From: Monosporascus cannonballus
Taxonomy: Eukaryota; Ascomycota; Sordariomycetes; Xylariales
DNA: 64,000 bases
Assembly (NCBI GenBank): GCA_004154925.1
Contig: QJNS01000023.1
Coordinates: 1-64,000, forward strand
Direction of reading: 5' to 3'
Within the stretch, counting starts at the first letter, position 1, and the number at the start of each line of letters is the position of its first letter. Of this stretch, positions 1 through 12,425 are shown one piece after another. The notes under the pieces were generated by a model. The model saw only the letters and a program-made list of their open reading frames with translations, was not told where the DNA came from and did no database searches. The position numbers and the translations under genes were made by a program.

Positions 1-86
<86 letters not shown>
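1..86. repeat. Homopolymer of 86 C residues at the window edge
   Basis: The window opens with 86 consecutive C residues followed by GGGG, after which ordinary fungal sequence starts. It lies inside the first intron of the RGS-like gene on the minus strand. A pure C run of this length is not a fungal telomere repeat (TTAGGG) and is unusual in genomic DNA. It most likely marks the end of a contig, a sequencing artefact or a failed gap closure, and it hides the rest of the neighbouring gene. Confidence 0.9.
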
Positions 87-88
<2 letters not shown>

Positions 89-155
89 GGCAGGCCTCCA
101 AGACCACACAACCCACCGCTAGCCGATCAAATTGAACAGAGAGTGCATCACTCAC

Positions 156-836
156 CTTCGTAAATGGGCGCTCATCATCCGTCATGCGGAGTAGCCTCGA
201 AGATGTTTGATGCATCGTGCTATCCTTGTGTGGTACTATAATAGGCGGAGGGTTATTGGGATCGGCCTCGGAGTAAGGCCGCGAAATAGGATCCTTCAGC
301 GACGCCAGACTCGACTGCCTCCTGTTGAGTTTCAGACTCTCGAGAGTCGTCAGAGTCGACGCAGCAGTCAAGCTATTTGACACGCCCCTAGGAGTAGGGG
401 ACCTTGGCTGGCCAATATGGTCGCTGCTACTCGTACCCGAAGGATCAATCGCAATGGACAAGCGACTGGGCGTCAAGGGTGAACCTCTCGCGCGGATTGT
501 AGGCTCCGAGATATTTGCGATAGTCTTGTCAAATGCAGCGGCAGCAAGAGCTAGAAAACCCCCCGATTTCTGGTTCCTATTCGAAAACGGTAGAGAGCCG
601 GACGAAGAAGTGTATTGGTGACGGCTATAACCAAAGCGAGTAGTCGATTCGGCTGGACTTGGAGACAGAGGGTTGCCAACACTGCTGGCCCGACTATCGG
701 CTGTCGTTGCCTCCTCGAGTCGTTGTTCAAGATGTTGATTATTGTTGTCAATGGCGTCGGTAAGAATATGTAGTGGCTGTCTTGTTGTTGCGGCTCCTCG
801 AGTGGTTGTTAGGTTGGTCTGGGGGATTGCGGCCAT
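156..836 (-). CDS. flbA: FlbA/RGS1-like regulator of G-protein signalling, first exon only (partial)
   Basis: Fungal FlbA/Rgs1 proteins speed GTP hydrolysis on heterotrimeric G-alpha subunits and thereby control conidiation and growth. On the minus strand an ATG at 836, directly preceded by an in-frame TAG, opens 227 codons without a stop, ending in AAG at 156 followed by a clean GTGAGT donor (155-150). The exon is Ser/Thr/Pro-rich and low in hydrophobic residues. Its end, SSRLLRMTDDERPFTK, matches what I recall of the conserved segment just before the first DEP domain of FlbA-type proteins. The DEP and RGS domains would lie beyond the window. No acceptor is seen before the poly-C run. If translated through the donor, the frame stays open into poly-Gly, so simple start-to-stop searches miss it. 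The exon itself is near certain; the family call is good but rests on the N-terminus alone. Confidence 0.7.
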
Positions 837-3800
837 CTACCATTCACAACAAGGGAAAGGCTTGGAAACGGGTTTTTTAGGTTTGGCAGAGAGGAGGCTG
901 CGTCGAATTATCATTAAAAACAGACCGCTGCCATGGGGAGACGGGACTGGGACTCCTGGGTCATGTGCTGTAACGAGAAACCAGGACCAGATCCAAGCGG
1001 ACACCACTAACAGTAAAGCAAAACGAACAAGACCAGGACCTAAGATTGTACACTAGCTTAGGAATAGGCAGGTTAAAAAGGCATTGATGATGGCACTTTG
1101 CGTGTGTTTCTTTCTCTTCCGTCACTGGGCAATAATACACGTAAGTATGTAGGGATAGGGTTGCAGTCTATGTATGTATGGAGGTAATGTAGAGGGCAGA
1201 GAGTGGAACGTGGAAACCTAGAAAGTGAACGGAAAACGTGCCAGGTTGTATGTGCGGAGCGTTTATGTACGTACCAGTACCTTACAAGAAATCTATGAGA
1301 ACCCCCATGCGTCAAGGTTCAAGTCCCTTGGTACGGACCATGATGCCATTTCTCTGTTGGGAGAGGAGTAAACTGTACTTCTGAGATATAGATACATACG
1401 AAAGAGCTAGAAGATGAAGTCCAGGGTAGGGCAGGGGGGTGCAGACAAAGCACATAGCGAAATAGTAGTACGAAAATAGGAAGAACTAGGTACCTAGGTA
1501 GTTATAAATTCTTTGGCCATAGACAACGGCGATAGGAGAAAGAACCATAGAAGCCCTTCGAAGTACCGGGTACAAAAAATTCTCTATAACAGAGGTACAA
1601 GAATGGAAGCCAAAGACAAAATCCCTTACCAGTATCAATACCGGGCTGCGTATTCCTATATCGCACCCGAGGTACTAGTACAAAAGTTCGAAAGCATGCT
1701 TGCGGGGCTAGACGCGCAGGATGTTTGTAGGCTTTTAGTGGGAAATGGAAATCTGCGGCGCGTGTGCTAAAGTAGAAAATTTGTGCGCCTGCCGTGTTCT
1801 CTTTTTTCTTTCTGCAATGCAGAGTGGGCTACATACGCTAGGAAGTCACTTTTTAATTCTGCTGCAGACCATGCCCACTTGGTTTGAGTGATGAGAAAAT
1901 AGGCCGAGAATAATATTGCTTGTGAAATACCCACTGGAGTGCCGCCACCTACACAACAGGGGGTTCCTTGTTTCTGACGGACAGCTGGAGGGCTTATCAT
2001 TCGCAGAATTGGACACTTTTGCAGCCAGAGATACTAGGTAGGTACATAGAGGTAGAAAGTGGGGAGATGGCAGTTGAATCTAGAAACCTCCACCTCCTGA
2101 TACGTGATCCTAAGTACGGAATTCATCTCTTCCTGGCAACAGCAGCAAAGCCTAACTGGTGAGATGAAATCGACAGAAACGATGATTACATAAATACCTA
2201 CTTAGCTATACGCGGATGAGGTTTGGGACGTGAATCCAGGGATGACGGTGGTTATGCGAGACGAGGCCATTCTCTTTGAATCTGTGCGACACTACAGGAA
2301 GAGAGAAGCAGAGATAGGCATTCGAATGTGCGGTCAGATAGACGCACGGGTATGTAGACAGTGAATGACTGATAGTCCTTGTCCTGGCTTCAATGGCAGC
2401 CTATAAAGTAGCTCACATCCTGCTTGGATGTACGAGTACTCGGTACATGGTTGGTGATGAATGAGGAACTGGCCCAGTACGCCCAGCCCATTGCCATATG
2501 GCTGTACTAAAGCGGCCTGCAACTTACCGTCGCATGGCCCCCCATCAATTGCCATGTGCGAGGCCACAAACGTTAGTGACATTCTGCACGAGTGGATGTC
2601 TTATCCGCAAATGAGCGAGCTGGGAATCGTAGAATGTGCTAAGCACCTACAGGGCCTGCATATGGGCTGTACTAGTTGTTGTCGCTGCAACTCTACTGCC
2701 ACGAGGCAACCCATTAATAGACTCTGGGCAGAATAGCGGCAATAGGAGGCGAGATCACATTTATTGCATCGAGCTACAATTATTCCGAGACACCTCCTTA
2801 TGAGAGTCCTTTGGCCCATCACATGCCCACTCGGATGAGATACATTTATATGTAATAGGTGGTAGGTGCCTATACGGACCGCTACATATGACTAAGTATA
2901 ACAATCAAACAGCGTTGACATGGATGAGTAACAAGGACTGGCTTGCGTTAGTACCAGGCTGAGTATCAATGCGCCGGTTACTGCGTTCCGAAATATACAC
3001 AAGCAACCAGACTAAGATGTGCCCAAGGCTTTTGCCAAGTCAAAGGACCGAGCGAATAAGAGCAGGCACCGTTAATAAGACAATGTTGATGGCGATACAT
3101 ATGTAGGCGTGAGACGCGGAATAAACAACGAGACATTACATGGCTGGCTGCCGAGACCTTAATATGAGGCGGAATAAAATGGACCCCTGAGGCGCGGCGC
3201 CATCCTATTCGGCATACTGATTTCAGTATAATTGGCCCAGTTATTAATGTTTTTGCCGTTCTTCAGCACTTGAGATGGTCTGGTACCAGGTTTTCGGACG
3301 GGCCCTTTCAGTGGGCATGACAAGCAAGGATCATTCACTCACCTTTAATACGGAGGATGGGGGAGATTAAAAGCACCATTTGTCAGCGAGATTCTTAGTC
3401 GCGTTTGCCGTGGCGGCGGGCCCGCTATGGATGACATTCCCACGTTTCCGAACCTTTCTGGAAAGCGCCTGGGAATGAGGCAGAGGCTAAGTTAGTGGAT
3501 CATGACGGTCGGCTTGGGACTGGGAGAACGCTTTCTACACGTGTCCGACACGTGCCATCCTTGAAGGTTCGGCCACATATGACATACGAAGCGAAAAAAG
3601 AGGACTTGTTATCTCAGCAGTACCTAGCGCATTCCTACAGTGGAACGATGCATAGGTCTAACTTGAAAAGATGGCTTTTTCACACCCTGGCCATTATTTA
3701 GATGCGATAAAAGTACAAATAAATCAATCAATAAAATGGAAGATTGGTAGAGGCTTCTCAAGTAGAGGCGTTTCTAGGGTGTTTTATTATTGAGCAGCTA

Positions 3801-4140
3801 CGGAATAACACCTCCATTTTTGAGATCCAGTGGGTAGGGTTACATGAGACCACAGTAGCCACGAGAAAACGCGAGCAATGCGCCTCATCTCGGTAACACA
3901 ATTACCTCTTACACAAAGCTCGTGGTACCGAGACATCTGCATAATCGACTATCCGCACCCGGGGTGGATGTGGATAACAAAAATTTGAGAGTGGGAGAGG
4001 CTCCCTGTTGCTGATTCGATTCTGACGCAAGCCAACGGAAGCTTTCGGTGAAAAGAACTCTGAACACACCGATAGGGTAGCCCCGCCCTTCAAGGAGGTA
4101 CCTACAGTGAGACGAAAAAAAAGGTCCAATTGCCGTTTTC
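837..4140. other. Gene-free stretch upstream of the RGS-like gene
   Basis: No frame in these 3.3 kb reads as a protein I recognise, and the short open frames overlap on both strands as expected by chance. The first few hundred bases must hold the promoter and leader of the RGS-like gene. The palindromic CTAGGTACCTAG near 1488-1500 is of a sort common in Sordariomycete intergenic DNA. Two similar short segments, both holding CATATGG next to CTGTACTA, occur near 2497 and 2660. From about 2200 the sequence lacks any clear pattern until the AT-rich block starts near 4141. Confidence 0.5.
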
Positions 4141-4834
4141 ACAACAAAACACAAATATTATATAAACCTATAACTTGACAAATTTATATGCAATATAAGG
4201 TGTATAAGATATAAACATCTTAATAAATTGACATATTTTAATTTAATATTTTTGGAACATTTTTATAGATGTTTTTAAATGTGATAATTTTAAGTTAAAA
4301 TATATATTAGAGTTTTTTTTTTCGAAGTTTATATATAAAATATAAAAATTCTGATCCACTTTAATTCGTACTTTATAAAATTATCTATTATTTTACCGCA
4401 TTTTAATAAAAACACGTCATAGTTTACTATGTTATATAAGTTTTATAAAATTATTAAAACATAGTATTTAAATTTTATTTATTTATCAGATTTAAAAATA
4501 TTTTTATATATACAATAAGTTTTATTTTAGTAATGTTTATATTATCTTCAAATACAAAATAAATTATATATATATATATATAATGGAAATTCTATTGTAA
4601 ATATATCATTTTTATTTCTATTTTTATAATTTTTATAAGTTTTATTTAATAGTACTATAAGTACATTTAAAAATAAAGATTTGAAAATTCGGAGTAAGAC
4701 TAAATTAAGCGTTTTTAATTTCGCTAAACCATATCTACCGAACCTAGTCTTAATATTCTCGTCTACTTAGCCTAATAAATTGTAGAATTAAAACGTAGAT
4801 GATAAGTTGTTTTTCGACTTTAGATAGGTAATTC

Positions 4835-4990
4835 GCGATCTGTTATAACACTAGCAAAGCGGCCTTTTTAAGCCGCCATTTCGCTATATAGACAAGCGCT
4901 ATGCGTTTATTGGATATTATTCTTTTCGTATAATAATAGAATATTTTTCAAAATTTAGAAGACGTATAATAGTATAACAATTTATTATAT
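4835..4990. repeat. Left LTR-like copy of a RIP-mutated retrotransposon
   Basis: This stretch matches 12250-12425 in the same orientation. Shared landmarks in order are an AAAGC(G/A)G(C)C word, TTTTAAGCCGCC, a TTTCG(C/T)TATAT word, a GCGTTTA(T/C)T word, a (T/C)AGAATATTT word and GACG(T/C)A(T/C)A. Most mismatches are C/T or G/A, with this copy carrying the A/T state, as expected if RIP hit it harder. Spacing between copies is about 7.4 kb, typical of a Gypsy- or Copia-type element. The true LTR ends cannot be set by eye, and the repeat may be longer than the part I could align. Confidence 0.65.
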
Positions 4991-7900
4991 GTAAAAAAAC
5001 TTTTATAATAATCGATATAATTTCGCCGTAATTATTATTATATTGCGCCTCGGATCCGCTATTATTACGTTACTTTTTCAACATAATATTTTTAAATCTT
5101 TCGATTTCTAAATAAAATAACATAATTATTAAAACGCCTATTTTTAAATATCGATAAAATAATAATACAAGGTTATTTTCTTAATTTACGAATTTTAAAA
5201 ATTTCTTTTGAAAGTTTCTTACTTTATTAACGTTATAATGCGGCTTATTTACGATTTTATACTACTAATACGTTGATTTAAATAATATAATTATTTTTTA
5301 AAATATATTAAAAATTGGTTTTATAGCTTATAAAACGATTTATTACTATTTAAAATATAAAAAATCTTTATATTAAAAATAACATACAAATGCAAAATTT
5401 TTAAGGCGATAAATTAAATAATTATTTAATAAACACCGTTAATTCTATAACTGATTAATTACTGTAAAATAATTGTTATAATAGGCAAAACAATTCGTTT
5501 TCGAAAGTTTTTATTTATAAAAATATTTAATTAGTTTAAAACGATTATTATAATAAATATTAATTAATAAAGACATATTAGTACTTATATTAATACTTAA
5601 TTTAAAACAATTTTTTCTTTTATTATTTTTTAATTTTATAACCAATTTATAATAAGTTTTTATAAAAATATTTACAAAACTACAGTTTTCATAATTATAA
5701 AACTTTATATATCGCCTAAAAATATATTATTTAATATTAGTTAATATATTTGAGTTTTATTAGTAACTGAAATATTTAATTATCGATTACGAGATATTTT
5801 ATATATACGACTTAACTAGTTTATGATAATATTAATTTGTATATACAAAATAAAATCTATAATACAAATTATGATTTAAAAATAAAAATACCATTATAGA
5901 AATAACGTAACGTAAGTAATATATTTGTATTTTTTAATTAAATATATATTATTATTAATATGTTAATATAAATCTATCATCATTTTTATTTTTTCAAATT
6001 ATATTTAATACAATTTAATATTTTTATTAATACTTTATACATTAAATCGATTAAAAATAATTCTTAATTTTATATATTAATACATTAAAATAAAAATTAT
6101 TAAAAGATTTTAAAAAATTCGTCTTATAAGTATAATCTTTTTATTTCGAAAGTAATTAAAGAGAAATTCGCCTAATTAAATGTTTTCAAAAATATAACGA
6201 ATCGAATTTTCTATAAGTATATAGCCGAAAGATAAACCGTTAATAAAACGATATGGTAACGGTTATGAAATATTTCAGCGTTTATTAAGTTCAAACTTAT
6301 ATAGCTAAATACGATAACGGTTGAAGTAATAGAATTTCGTAAATTTTTAATCGAAAAAAAAATATAACGTTAATATGAATTGAATTTTTACTTATATTAC
6401 GAAAAACATTTAACATATTTTAATACATATTTATAACTCATAATACTTAATATAACATTTACAGCGCTATAATAAATTATTAACGTAATAAAAAAATAAT
6501 TAATTTCTATAACAATTAAGATTAAAAATGTATATAAAACGGTTAATATAATAATAAAACAAATTTATAAATACATTTATAATCTTTAATATATTTTCGT
6601 GTTTATTTCTAATTTACGTATAATATTATATTATTAATATATTTTATTTTAAATTATAAATATATATATAAAGTTTATTAAAAATAGTTTTATCTATTAA
6701 AACATAATTTATTGTTATTTAAATACTTAATTCGGCTAGCTTTCTTTAATAAATGATATTATAATTAATTAGGTTATAAAAATCTTTATAATATAATTTC
6801 GTATAAATTTCGTTATAAATTCTTTTAGTTTTTATCGAATATTTTTAAAGAGTTTTAAAGTTGTTTTTAAATTATATTAAATATAATATTATTATTTATT
6901 AATTTATTAAATAGTAAATATAGTAGGTATTAATAATTAAATAATATTTAAATTTTTGACTGTTTTATATTTTACTAAATTATATTTTTAACCTTTTTAT
7001 TTTGCTTTAACGTTATATATTTAACTTTTTAATTAATTCGTATTATTAATGTTTTAGCAGTTTATTACTTAATAAAAATCGAAATAAAATTTTTGCTATT
7101 AGTTAAACTGTAATAACATCGATTCGAATATTATTTCGTTTAAATTACGAACGTTTTGCTAGTAAACAATTACAATTCTTTAATTATACTGTAAAACTTA
7201 AAAATATTTAAAAAGGTTTTAGTACTAAATTATTAATTATAGTAACGAAAGTTTTTTAAAAACTATTATTATTTAAATATTACTAATAAAAAAGTTTTTA
7301 TTTTTTTAGCAATATTAACTATTTATTATTATATTAATTTTTGAATTATAAAATAAAACTATTTATAAGTAAAATGTTAAGATTTAATTGGACGTAAATT
7401 TTTAAAATATATTAATAATTCTTTAAAAAACCTTTATACGTTTTAATAACTTTTTAATAAAAACTGTTATTTTATTTGCCAAAAATATCGATAATAAAAT
7501 ATCTATTAATATTAATTATTGTAGTTTTAATAACGTTATAGTAAAAAATCGATAAATTATTTTTTTAATATAGAAAATTTCAAATACTTTTTTTCAACGT
7601 TAATATTTACGAAATTCGATATTGTTACTGCTTTTAATTGTTTATACATAGTTTTTAAAAATAAATAAAAAATAGTTTTTATAATCGGATTCGAGTTATT
7701 ATAATATTTTATTATAAATTTTTATATAGTTAACGTATTAAAATTATTATAATATTAGATTAATTATATATTAAAAGAGTTTTATAACTGTATTTTAATT
7801 TACTTTTATATTATTTTAACTTATTATAAAACTTTTTAATACATATATATATATTAATATATTACTTTATCAAATTAAAATTATAGTTAATATATATAAA

Positions 7901-8978
7901 TATATTTTAACGTAAGAACTAAAAATTATTTCAACATAATAATATTTATTAATTATATTATTGTAAACTTTATTAAAATTAAAGTTATATACAATTAAAA
8001 AATCTTTAAAATACTATAAATATTACAATGTTTTTATAAGTTTATAGATTTTTAAATAACAATTTATAAAAGAATTTTTATTAATAACGAAATTCGTAAC
8101 TGCTTTAGTAAATCAGGCGATATAAAACGATTTTTAATGAAAAATACCGAACGACTTTATAATATTTTAAAAAATCTCTTTTTTATAAGGTTAGTTTTTT
8201 CACAGTATAATTCTTAATATAAAGAGTTTTTAAATACCAATATTTTTAATAAAATAATTAAAATTTTTCTTTTATAATATAACATATAAAATATATTACG
8301 ATTTACCGATTTACTTAATAAAATATAAATACGAAATTTATAATTAAAAGGTAATTAAGTATTATTAAAAACTTTTAAAATAACGTTCGAAATTATAAAG
8401 AAATAAAAAATCGATATAAATTATTATCGGTTTTAAAACTTTATATTATTTCGAAAATAAAATGTTATTAAATTAAAATAAAATAGGGTAATTTATATTT
8501 TTTAAACATAATTTTCCATTTTAAATAATTTGTCACTTGAAAAAACATTACTGTGTTAAATACGATATTACGTTATTCGGTACTTAATTTATAAATCGTT
8601 ATAATATTATTAATAATAAAATAATATATTAATAAATAATAATATTTTTATATACAACTTTTAGAAAACAATTTCAAAATATAAATTATATATTTTTTAT
8701 TAATTAATAAACATATTTATTAATAAATTATATATATGATATATATAAATTTATAAGATTTTAATAATTTTCAAAAAGTCGATTTATAAATAGTTTAAAT
8801 TAAATATTTACAATATATTAATAATTATTAAAACTGTTTAAAAATAAAACAAATTCTTTTTATGTGAAAATAAATTTTTTCTATTAAATTAAAAAAAATT
8901 AAAAATTTTAAATATTATTTCTATACGATAATAAAATTACAACGTTAGCTACAATACTAAAAGATCAGCAATTCCAAA

Positions 8979-9352
8979 CCTTAATTAGAGTTTGGACACT
9001 TTAATCCACCTTATAAGGACTAGTTACGTATATTATCATAATTACTTTCTTCTTTTTAATAAAGTCGTCCTAATTTCAGAGCTGGATAAAGTATTAAACT
9101 CTTAAGGCTTTACTGCGCCCTATGAGCACATAACGCGGTCGAACCTTTCGCGCCGACCACCCGCCGAACGCTAGCGGTTAGAATCTTTTCGATTTATCTT
9201 CTAATTCTCTTTTAGCCTGTAGCCGCCTTTATAAAGATCGAACTCTACCTCCGATATATCGTCGAAGTAGCGCCGAACTAGCTAATGTCCTTAATTGGAG
9301 TTTCGACACTCTAATTCATCTTATACGAACTAGCTATATATATTATTATAAT
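8979..9352. repeat. Small nested element with 64-bp direct terminal repeats (TRIM-like)
   Basis: Positions 8979-9042 and 9289-9352 are ungapped direct repeats offset by exactly 310 bp. They share CCTTAATT, GAGTTT, GACACT, TAAT, CTTATA and ACTAG words and agree at roughly four positions in five. The segment between them, especially about 9105-9280, is far richer in G and C than its surroundings. This suggests a short element, or a pair of short LTRs, that entered the AT-rich block later or was mutated less. It has no coding capacity. An alternative is a tandem duplication of a 310-bp unit with the second copy truncated. Confidence 0.5.
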
Positions 9353-12249
9353 GTCGTAATTATAATATAAGATTTATTGAAATATTTTAAACATTATAAT
9401 ATATATAACTTATTACGACAAAATTATTATTAAAAACGTATATTTCGAAATTTAATTATGTTTATATAATGTTATTGTTTTTATCTTTATATTAAAATAT
9501 TTACAATTATAGTAATAAGTTTTTTAATTTTTTATTTATATTATTTAGCTTATAATATAATGTAGTCGTTAATTAAATTAATTTTTTATTAAAAAATATA
9601 ACTATATATATGAATATATTTTTATTATAATTAATAATATTAGAAAATTTCGTTATTTTTTGGATTATAAATATATTCGTTAGTATTTTTATAAATGTAT
9701 TTTTTCGATATATATTATTTATATAATATTTTTATCATAATTATTTTCGATTACTATATGTAATTTATTTTAAATTTTTGAAAAAATAACTTAATTAATA
9801 TTTAAATAATATATTTTACGATTTAATCGTTTTTTATTTTTATATAATAATTAAACGAAAGATATTAACATAATAATAAAAATAATATTTGTAAAATTAT
9901 TATTTATTTTATAAAAATAAACGAATAAATTAATTTTTAGCCGAATTCGTTAATAATAATTATATATTTAAAAGTATTTTCGTTTTAGCGTTTTTTATTA
10001 AATAAAAGTTTTTTCTTATTATAAATATTAAACTGTGACGATATTTTAATATTGTTAAAACATTTATGTAAGAAGATTATATAAAAAATAATAAATTACG
10101 TTTATTAACTAAAACAAATTGTTAAAAAAAACAAAAGTACTACTAATAATAATTTAAAGCTGGTTGGCGAAATAAATAAACTAATACTATTTCAACGCTA
10201 ATAGATTTACGAAATATATATAAATTATATAAAGTTAAACTAATTTAATAATAAATTTAACGATAAATATATAAATTATATAATTATTATAAAAAACTAT
10301 TTTATAGCATAATTGTATAAGTACTTATATAATATAAGTTATTTCTAATTTTTAATATATATTTAATTTAATAATACAAACCAAGCTTTTGATAAAAAAC
10401 GTAATAAATAAAAAATGAGAAATATATATACGAAAAAAATTTATAAATTAAAATACTATAAAGAAATTAAATATTTTTTCAAAAATTCATGAGTATAAAA
10501 ATATTGATTATAAACTTTAATATACACTTAAATAACTGTACTTATACTGTTATATATAAGAACTCGTTACGAATTTTAAAGGATATAATATAGATATAAT
10601 CGAATTTTATAAAAATAACTTTAATAAATTTAAGCTACTAGACTAATTATTATTATTACAAAAATATATATAAAAAATAATGTAAAAAGCATGTAAAATA
10701 TTTCATTAAATTAATGTTATAATAATACTACGACAACAACTAGAGAAAAATAATATAAATAGTAAAAAATATATTTTATTAATATTTAAACGTTATAAAT
10801 AATATAATTATAAAACTCATCAGCTAAATAGCGTTATTTTATAATTTTACTGATATATTAAAATAAAATTTAACGTTAAAAGAAAACATAAAGTTATATT
10901 AATAATTTAAAAATTAAAATTATTAAAATATAAAACAACCGTCGTAATATTAACGTCCGCTTAATTAATACTGAAGGTTATAGAAATAATAAAATATACG
11001 GTTAAATAAAAACGTATTTAAGTAATATTTATAACTAATATTTTTTATTATTAAGAATTAAATCATATTTAATTTCTTTTTTTAAACACCGTATTTTAAA
11101 CGTTATTTTATTACTGTAATATTAATATTGCAATATTATATAATTAATATATCGATATATATATAACGTAACTCGCGAAATAAAAGTAATAAACCTATTT
11201 TACAATCTATTAAATAACGATTTATATATAATAATTAATTTTGTATATCTGTATTATGATATAAAGAACGTAGTCGAAAATAAAAATTTAAAATTAACTT
11301 CTTTTCGCAGTTATTATATTTAAAGTAATATAATAATTTTTTACATTATTTTTAATATAATAACAAAATATAATGCAGTTTGATTAAAATGTTAACAGAA
11401 ATTATTAAAATATATTTATATTTACTTGCCATTATCGTAGAAAATGAGTTTATCGTTATTATTAATAAAGGTCGAAATAAAAATATACTTAATTAAAAGG
11501 GCTTTTAAGTTCTAAAAAATTATCTTAAACGTTTTTTATCTATTACACGCCGTAAAATTAAGATAATAACAAAACCGTATAAATAAAACGATAACACTGT
11601 AATCTGTAAAATATATTTATTAATAAAAATTTTGCTACATAATATAATACATATATTTGTTTATCGCAATAAATGCGACATTGTAACGAACAAGCAGTAT
11701 TTGGCTAAAATTGAAATTATAATTAAAAATAACATTTTCAAAATAAATTATACAAAATCTTTTAACGCAAATAAATATTACGTAAATAATATAAGATCTG
11801 AGAAATTTTATTACTATAATAAATAAATAATATATAATAGTAAATAAGTCAGCAACGTAAAATTAATAAAAAAAGCAAAAATACGATAATATTGTAATAT
11901 TAATAATACGGCGTTTTTAAAAAAGAGGAAAAAAAGAAAAAGGTTAAAAAAACCATCTAATATTTACATCGCGAAAATGGTAAAAAAAAAGAATACGATA
12001 AAAATTTTACCGAGTTAATAATATTCTATATAACGATATTATGATTTCTATAACGAAACTAATATTATGTATTTTTTATACGATAACCTGCTATTTTATT
12101 ATTTCCGCATCTTTATTTCGGTTATATTACATATATATCTTATTACTTTTAAAACGTTTTACAACATTTAATATATTATTAATAGCCTAAGATTCGAACT
12201 CGGGAAAAATCTTTACATTTTAATAAGTAATTAAAAATAAATACTTTAA

Positions 12250-12425
12250 AAAAGCTATTATTACGACATTAATAAAGCAGCCCTTTTAAGCCGCCGTTTC
12301 GTTATATTTACGTAAACGTTACGCGTTTACTAGATAGATTGTTTCTTTCGTTTTCGTGCAACAACAGAATATTTCTCAGAACCTAAGAGACGCACAGCGC
12401 CGTGATACGGTCCGAGAATTTTCAA
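12250..12425. repeat. Right LTR-like copy of the RIP-mutated retrotransposon
   Basis: Partner of 4835-4990. From about 12330 this copy keeps far more G and C than the left copy (for example around 12380-12410), so it is closer to the unmutated state. The similarity fades near 12425, which is also where the AT-rich block stops and base-balanced DNA begins, so the end of the element and the composition boundary coincide. Just inside the repeat-bounded element, near 12190, GATTCGAACTCGGG is the complement of a tRNA T-arm word; it may be chance or a tRNA-derived relic. Confidence 0.6.

Larger units (their letters stand above)
4141..12425. repeat. AT-rich RIP-mutated repeat block (left)
   Basis: Composition changes abruptly near 4141 to very AT-rich DNA, roughly four-fifths or more A+T by eye, and back to balanced DNA near 12425. 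TA and AAT/ATT words dominate, C and G survive mainly in scattered CG-containing words, and no open frame is longer than about 65 codons. In filamentous ascomycetes this is the mark of RIP, in which duplicated DNA suffers C-to-T changes before meiosis. Diverged direct repeats inside the block that differ mainly by transitions support a transposon origin. No reverse transcriptase or integrase motif can be read any longer. About 700 bases (4141-4834) lie outside the repeat-bounded element and may be another relic. Confidence 0.85.

Noticed and set aside
1..86. Telomere
   Set aside because: The run is pure C with no TTAGGG/CCCTAA unit.
11632..11826. 64-codon frame in the left AT-rich block (and a similar one at 61829-62020)
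   Set aside because: Made of Asn, Ile, Tyr and Lys only, as expected from AT-rich DNA read at random.
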